DNA from: Candidatus Brocadiaceae bacterium
Lineage (GTDB): Bacteria; Planctomycetota; Brocadiia; SM23-32
Length of the DNA stretch: 9,481 bases
Reading direction: 5' to 3'
NCBI GenBank assembly: GCA_003567495.1
Contig: PWZK01000175.1
Location: 1-9,481 of the forward strand
In this document: positions 6,209-9,481 of the stretch, one piece after another
How positions within the stretch are numbered: the first letter of the stretch is position 1
Layout: each line of letters begins with the position of its first letter
The notes under the pieces: generated by a model
The model's input: the letters and a program-made list of their open reading frames with translations, nothing else
Told to the model about the DNA's origin: nothing
The model's database searches: none
Program-made: the position numbers and the translations under genes

Positions 6209-6252
6209 CCTATGGCTACGCTTGGTCCGTTGGACCTGCGCTTCGCCATAGG
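6209..6252 (-). repeat. Nested hairpin repeat, inverted copy
   Basis: Outer arms CCTATGGC (6209-6216) and GCCATAGG (6245-6252) enclose the inner stem GGTCC (6224-6228), GTT, GGACC (6232-6236). Read on the minus strand the order is CCTATGGC, GAAGCGCA, GGTCC, AAC, GGACC, AAGCGTA, GCCATAGG, closely matching 1982-2010. With the copy at 6038-6085 it makes an inverted pair about 120 bases apart. Confidence 0.7.
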
Positions 6253-6298
6253 CTTTAGCATGACGCGCCGTTAGCGCTGAAAGAAGTTGCGTTTTTTT

Positions 6299-6358
6299 TG
6301 AATTTTGATATTATAATTTTGGATTTATTTGGAACTTGAGATTTTGAATTTGTAATTT
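6299..6358. repeat. AT-rich, loosely 7-base periodic tract
   Basis: About 60 bases of GAATTTTG / TTTGGAA / TTGAGAT / TTTGAAT words with a loose 7-base phase, preceded by a run of eight T (6292-6299). A TATAAT at 6312-6317 could serve as a -10 box for pilT with TTGCGT 19 bp upstream, but in such a biased tract this is weak. Confidence 0.35.
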
Positions 6359-6390
6359 TCGCTGTGTATGCACACAGTACAGCGCCGAAG

Positions 6391-6456
6391 GCCTGCCTGC
6401 TGCAGGCAGGCGCCCCATTTTCAGAGCGAAGTCTCTGGAGCTTATTCGTCGGGGCG
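6391..6456. repeat. Palindrome and nested hairpin in the pilT leader
   Basis: A near-perfect palindrome with 10-base arms (6391-6400 and 6402-6411, GCCTGCCTGC around a T) abuts a two-stem hairpin: outer arms CGCCCC (6411-6416) and GGGGCG (6451-6456), inner arms CAGAG (6422-6426) and CTCTG (6433-6437) with a CGAAGT loop. A smaller CTGTGT/ACACAG hairpin precedes it at 6362-6377. The structured block ends 26 bases before the pilT ribosome binding site. Confidence 0.55.
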
Positions 6457-6493
6457 GGTTTTCGTTAATATACAAAAAATTTAAGGAGGCGGC

Positions 6494-7717
6494 ATGGCCA
6501 AGATAGACAAGCTGTTGTATGCGCTGGAGAAAAAAGGTGGTTCCGACCTGCACCTTAAAACCGGTATGCCCGCGATTATCCGCGTTGACGGGGAACTTCA
6601 GAAATTAAAGACTTCCGTCATAACGGCGGATATGGTCAGAGCGATGGCAATGGAGATAATGCCCGAACGCAACCGTGATGAATGGGAGCAGACCAACGAT
6701 ACCGATCTGTGCTACGAAATAGAAGGGCTGGCCAGGTTCAGGACCAACGTTTACAGGGATCTGCACGGACCCGCAATATGTATGCGTATGATTCCTTTTG
6801 AAATAGTGACGACTGACGAGCTGGGCCTTCCTGATGTTGTAAAGCAGTTGCCGCTTATGCCCAAGGGTATAGTGTTGTGCACCGGCCCGACGGGCTGCGG
6901 TAAAAGCACCACCCTGGCCTCGCTTCTGCACCATGCCAATGAGAGGCGCAAGGACCATATAGTGACTATCGAGGACCCGGTAGAGTTCACGCATGAGAGT
7001 AAGGGATGCATAATAAGCCACAGGGAAGTTGGTTCGCATACTCAGGGCTTCAGCCGCGCACTGCGTGCCGCGCTGCGTGAAGATCCCGACATTATACTTG
7101 TCGGGGAGCTGCGCGATCTTGAAACCACAGCCCTGGCTATAGAGTGCGCTGAGACCGGACACCTCGTATTCGCTACCGTGCATACCACCACCGCGCCGAG
7201 CACGGTCGATCGCATCATCGACCAGTTCCCGCCCGACCAGCAGGAACAGATCAGGGTTATGCTTTCAAGCACGCTCAAATGTGTTATTGCACAGACTCTC
7301 TGCAAGCGAGTAGGGGGAGGGCGCGTTGCCGCATTCGAGATACTTTACGTCCACAGCGGCGTTAGCAATCTGATCAGGGAGGGGAAAACATTCCAGCTGC
7401 CCTCTATCATACAGACCGGGAAAAAATACGGCATGTGCACGATGAACGAGTCTCTCATGTCGCTCGTAAACGAAGGGAGTATCACCCTTGAAGAAGCGCA
7501 TTCAAATTCGGTAGAAAAACAGGACATGCATGCGCGCATAAACGGGTATCTGCTTGAGAAGGTTCGCAGTAAGGAATTAAATGTTTACGATGCCATACAG
7601 AAGTCATATTTCAGGCCCGATATGGTGGATCGGCTGAATAAATCGGGGTATCACAAAGCGCTCAAGGATATAGATCTGACCCAGTTCAATGAAGAAAAAG
7701 AGGACCTCGCAACATAA
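6494..7717 (+). CDS. pilT: Type IV pilus retraction ATPase PilT
   Basis: PilT is the cytoplasmic hexameric motor that disassembles type IV pili and so powers twitching and DNA uptake. The 407 residues show an N-terminal PAS-like half with SDLHLKTGMPAIIRVDGEL (17-35), Walker A GPTGCGKST (131-139, K137), the Asp box TIEDPVEFTH (158-167), Walker B ILVGELRD with E205, and the His box ETGHLVFATVHTTTA (220-234). The retraction motif AIRNLIRE is altered to GVSNLIRE (289-296). PSIIQTGKKYGM (303-314) is typical. The C-terminus runs about 40 residues past most PilT proteins, with an acidic end. ATG 6494 follows AAGGAGG (6483-6489), the best ribosome site in the window. It is the first gene of the plus-strand group; no other pilus gene is present, as is common for pilT. 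Confidence 0.93.
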   Translation: MAKIDKLLYALEKKGGSDLHLKTGMPAIIRVDGELQKLKTSVITADMVRAMAMEIMPERNRDEWEQTNDTDLCYEIEGLARFRTNVYRDLHGPAICMRMIPFEIVTTDELGLPDVVKQLPLMPKGIVLCTGPTGCGKSTTLASLLHHANERRKDHIVTIEDPVEFTHESKGCIISHREVGSHTQGFSRALRAALREDPDIILVGELRDLETTALAIECAETGHLVFATVHTTTAPSTVDRIIDQFPPDQQEQIRVMLSSTLKCVIAQTLCKRVGGGRVAAFEILYVHSGVSNLIREGKTFQLPSIIQTGKKYGMCTMNESLMSLVNEGSITLEEAHSNSVEKQDMHARINGYLLEKVRSKELNVYDAIQKSYFRPDMVDRLNKSGYHKALKDIDLTQFNEEKEDLAT

Positions 7718-8435
7718 TCGATCCCGGGTGCTTACCAGAGAACAGGTTCGCAGTCTGGACAAAATTGCTATCGAATCTTTCGGCATAAGCGGGCTCGTGC
7801 TTATGGAAAATGCGGGCCGCGCATGTGCGCTAGAAGCCGTTTCCATGCTCGGAGGCGCAAAAGGGGGGGAAGTTGCAATTTTTTGTGGAAAGGGCAATAA
7901 CGGAGGCGACGGGTTTGTTGTTGCCCGGCACCTGTCCAACAATGGAGCCGCCGTGCGCGTGTTTCTTACGACCGGAGCCTGCAAGGTGTTGCGACGCGGC
8001 GGCGATGCGGCGGTTAACCTGAACATAATCTTGAAAATGGGTTTGCAGGTAACCGAAATTACGGATAAGGCCGGCATAAAGGCTGCAGTAGAAGATAGCA
8101 GCAGAGCTGATTTGATAGTGGACGCTCTGCTGGGCACGGGGACCGAAGGTGAGGTGCGCGGCTTGTTTTGTTCACTGATATGTGCCATAAACGAGGTGGG
8201 CCGCCCCGTGCTCGGCGTGGATTTGCCGTCGGGACTTGATTGTGATACGGGCCTGCCCCTCGGCTGCGCAGTAAGATGTTCGAGAACTGTTACCTTCGTG
8301 ATGCCAAAGCGCGGTTTTCAAAACCCCGAATCGATTGATTATACCGGGGAGGTAAAGGTTGCGGATATCGGTATACCCCGAAAGCTCGTTATAGGTATGT
8401 TTTCTCCAACCCGGAGGAGGCGGAGTCGGGAATGA
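7689..8435 (+). CDS. nnrE: NAD(P)H-hydrate epimerase (YjeF N-terminal domain)
   Basis: NnrE interconverts the R and S forms of hydrated NAD(P)H so that the dehydratase NnrD can repair them. The product is a single YjeF_N Rossmann-like domain: LTREQVRSLDKIAIESFGI (15-33), VLMENAG (37-43), the signature CGKGNNGGDGFVVARHL (66-82), VDALLGTG (144-151), VDLPSGLDCDTG (177-188) and KVADIGIP (223-230). The partner dehydratase domain, often fused, is absent here. ATG 7689 lies inside pilT (29-base overlap) without a clear ribosome site; GTG 7728, which would begin at VLTREQ as family members usually do, is at least as likely. The end is odd: the last residues (PTRRRRSRE) come from GC-rich sequence running into a GGAATGA repeat that supplies the TGA stop, so the tail may have been changed by repeat insertion. 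Confidence 0.88.
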   Translation: MKKKRTSQHNRSRVLTREQVRSLDKIAIESFGISGLVLMENAGRACALEAVSMLGGAKGGEVAIFCGKGNNGGDGFVVARHLSNNGAAVRVFLTTGACKVLRRGGDAAVNLNIILKMGLQVTEITDKAGIKAAVEDSSRADLIVDALLGTGTEGEVRGLFCSLICAINEVGRPVLGVDLPSGLDCDTGLPLGCAVRCSRTVTFVMPKRGFQNPESIDYTGEVKVADIGIPRKLVIGMFSPTRRRRSRE

Positions 8436-8588
8436 GGAATGAGTAGTAATGTGGAATTAGGAATGAGGAATGCTGCAAGCCTTTTTGCCGTCGCCGTTAA
8501 TCCGCGTAATCTGCGAAATCTGTGGATTGTCGTTGCCGTTGTCGTTGTCGTTGATTCCTAATTTCTAATTTCTAATTAGTAATTGCCG
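8429..8588. repeat. Composite of 7-, 9- and 6-base repeats between nnrE and tgt
   Basis: Four blocks occupy this gap. Heptads GGAATGA/GGAATTA run at 8429-8442 and 8453-8473. A 9-base period follows: AATCCGCGT, AATCTGCGA, AATCTGTGG (8499-8525). Then come four hexamers GTCGTT, GCCGTT, GTCGTT, GTCGTT (8529-8552). Last are heptads ATTCCTA, ATTTCTA, ATTTCTA, ATTAGTA (8554-8581), which are the first heptad type in the opposite orientation. The nnrE stop codon lies in the first heptad. Words like AATCCGCGTAATCTGCG are known to me as a dispersed intergenic repeat in several unrelated phyla. Confidence 0.7.
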
Positions 8589-8627
8589 TCTCGTCCCGGT
8601 AAGCACGTGAAATTTTCCGGCTGAAAA

Positions 8628-9481
8628 ATGCACTTTGAACTGATCCATACCGACGCCGTTACCGGGGCCCGGCGCGGCCGTATCGATACGTCACATGGTA
8701 GCGTTGAGACGCCCTGTTTCGCTCCCGTGGCCACGCGTGGCTCCGTTAAGGGCCTGACATCCGGCCGGCTCTCGGGTTGCGGAGTCAGGCTTTTGCTGGC
8801 AAATGCTTACCATCTTCAGATCAGCCCCGGCGCGCGGCTGATTTCCAGTCTGGGCGGGCTTCATAAATTTATGGGCTGGGACGGGGCGATCCTGACTGAC
8901 AGCGGCGGTTATCAGGTGTTTTCTCTGTCGAAACTAAATAAAATTACCGAAAAAGGGGTCGAATTCCGCAGTCCGCGCGACGGCTCGCCGATGTTTTTGG
9001 GACCCCGCGAGTCGGTTTCAATACAGAACATGCTGGGTTCCGATATCGCCATGGTTTTTGACGATTGCCCGCCGTGTCCCTGCAGCCGGGAGAGGGCCGA
9101 GGCGGCGGTGCAGCGCACTTTGCGCTGGGCTGGTGAATGTAAGGACGCCCATTCAAACGGCAAGCAGGCGCTTTTTGGCATTGTTCAGGGCGGTGTTTAT
9201 GAGCAGCTTCGGGGAAGCTGCGTGGAAGAACTCTTGAAGCTGGAGTTTGATGGGTATGCAATCAGTGGGGTAAGCGTGGGGGAGGATAAAGATTTGCGGG
9301 AGTGCGCTGTGCGCTTTACCGCACCGCTTCTGCCCGCCGACAGGCCGCGTTACCTGATGGGCGTGGGGTTTCCGCCGGATATCATCAGCGCGATCGGTGA
9401 GGGTATCGACCTTTTCGACTGCGTTGCACCCACCCGTATGGGACGTAACGCTACCGCCTTTACCGCCGCCGGGCGGCTGCG
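8628..9481 (+). CDS. tgt: tRNA-guanine transglycosylase Tgt (3' end beyond window)
   Basis: Tgt swaps guanine 34 of GUN-anticodon tRNAs for preQ1 on the way to queuosine. The 284 residues present, of about 370-380 usual, include ILTDSGGYQVFSL with the general base D91, FDDCPP with D145 and C147 (substrate pocket), GIVQGG with Q187, YAISGVSVGE (210-219), and the nucleophile D264 in LFDCVAPTR. C147 and V217 fit a preQ1-using bacterial enzyme. The residue that is the first glycine of the usual GGLxVGE loop is S213, a departure from most family members. The zinc site (CxCxxC plus His) lies past the window end and cannot be checked. ATG 8628 is the first possible start, since TGA (8622-8624) precedes it in frame; no strong ribosome site is visible. 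It is separated from nnrE by the repeat block. Confidence 0.94.
   Translation, partial: MHFELIHTDAVTGARRGRIDTSHGSVETPCFAPVATRGSVKGLTSGRLSGCGVRLLLANAYHLQISPGARLISSLGGLHKFMGWDGAILTDSGGYQVFSLSKLNKITEKGVEFRSPRDGSPMFLGPRESVSIQNMLGSDIAMVFDDCPPCPCSRERAEAAVQRTLRWAGECKDAHSNGKQALFGIVQGGVYEQLRGSCVEELLKLEFDGYAISGVSVGEDKDLRECAVRFTAPLLPADRPRYLMGVGFPPDIISAIGEGIDLFDCVAPTRMGRNATAFTAAGRL

Larger units (their letters stand above)
5447..6493. other. One-kilobase gene-free region packed with hairpin repeats
   Basis: Between rnpB and pilT no reading frame looks like a real protein; the longer ones translate GC-rich palindromes into arginine- and proline-rich nonsense. The contents from left to right are: the divergent promoter pair, a GYCGTT-type remnant (about 5571-5627 on the minus strand), several GCCCC/GGGGC mini-hairpins, nested hairpins at 5686-5728, 6038-6085, 6209-6252 and 6411-6456, CCTGCCTGC palindromes, and 7-base periodic AT-rich tracts at about 5960-5996 and 6299-6358. 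It looks like an accumulation site for small repeats rather than one element. Confidence 0.65.

Noticed and set aside
6362..6480. A c-di-GMP or other known riboswitch upstream of pilT
   Set aside because: The hairpins are present but none of the conserved GEMM core sequences can be seen; the stems match dispersed repeats instead.
1..9481. CRISPR array or defence island
   Set aside because: The repeats are palindromes and short-period tracts without equal spacers, and no cas, nuclease-toxin or restriction gene is present.

Overview
The window carries ordinary bacterial housekeeping genes separated by intergenic blocks unusually rich in small structured repeats. An LPS-export ATPase (LptB), the non-mevalonate isoprenoid enzyme IspD, a type A RNase P RNA, a PilT ATPase and a preQ1-type Tgt point to a Gram-negative (two-membrane) bacterium. 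The repeat style (short palindromes, nested hairpins, 7-nt periodic tracts) resembles what I know from PVC-type and Omnitrophota-like environmental genomes. That taxonomic guess is an inference and weak. No phage, transposase, CRISPR or defence gene is visible.

Layout. On the minus strand, reading right to left: rnpB (about 5446-5034) with a good sigma70-type promoter, then a HIT-family nucleotide phosphorylase/hydrolase (4970-4479), dgt-like dNTP triphosphohydrolase (4457-3306), a probable terminator (3267-3240), an extended -10 promoter (about 3115-3107), a membrane-anchored PIN-TRAM protein (3039-2047), a 358-bp repeat-bearing gap, ispD (1688-942) and lptB (940-170). The last two are separated by one base. 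The first 165 bases, just downstream of lptB, are three consecutive hairpins.

On the plus strand, a roughly 1-kb gene-free stretch (5447-6493) leads to pilT (6494-7717), nnrE (7689-8435, overlapping pilT if the upstream ATG is used), a 192-bp repeat block, and tgt (from 8628, cut by the window end). A TTGATT-N17-TAGAAT promoter at 5509-5537 faces into the gene-free stretch, so pilT may have a leader of about 950 nt.

Genes with related roles: HIT and dgt both handle nucleotides and lie directly downstream of rnpB; IspD makes isoprenoid precursors and LptB powers LPS transport, so the distal pair serves the envelope. PIN-TRAM next to ispD recalls the yacL-ispD neighbourhood of Bacillus.

The part worth a second look is the repeat set. 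Nested two-stem hairpins recur with different stem sequences but intact pairing and a shared GCGAAGY motif. A REP-like inverted pair has GTAG heads. CCTGCCTGC palindromes occur three times. Period-7 tracts occur in several gaps, including one that supplies the stop codon of nnrE. I found no new protein system.
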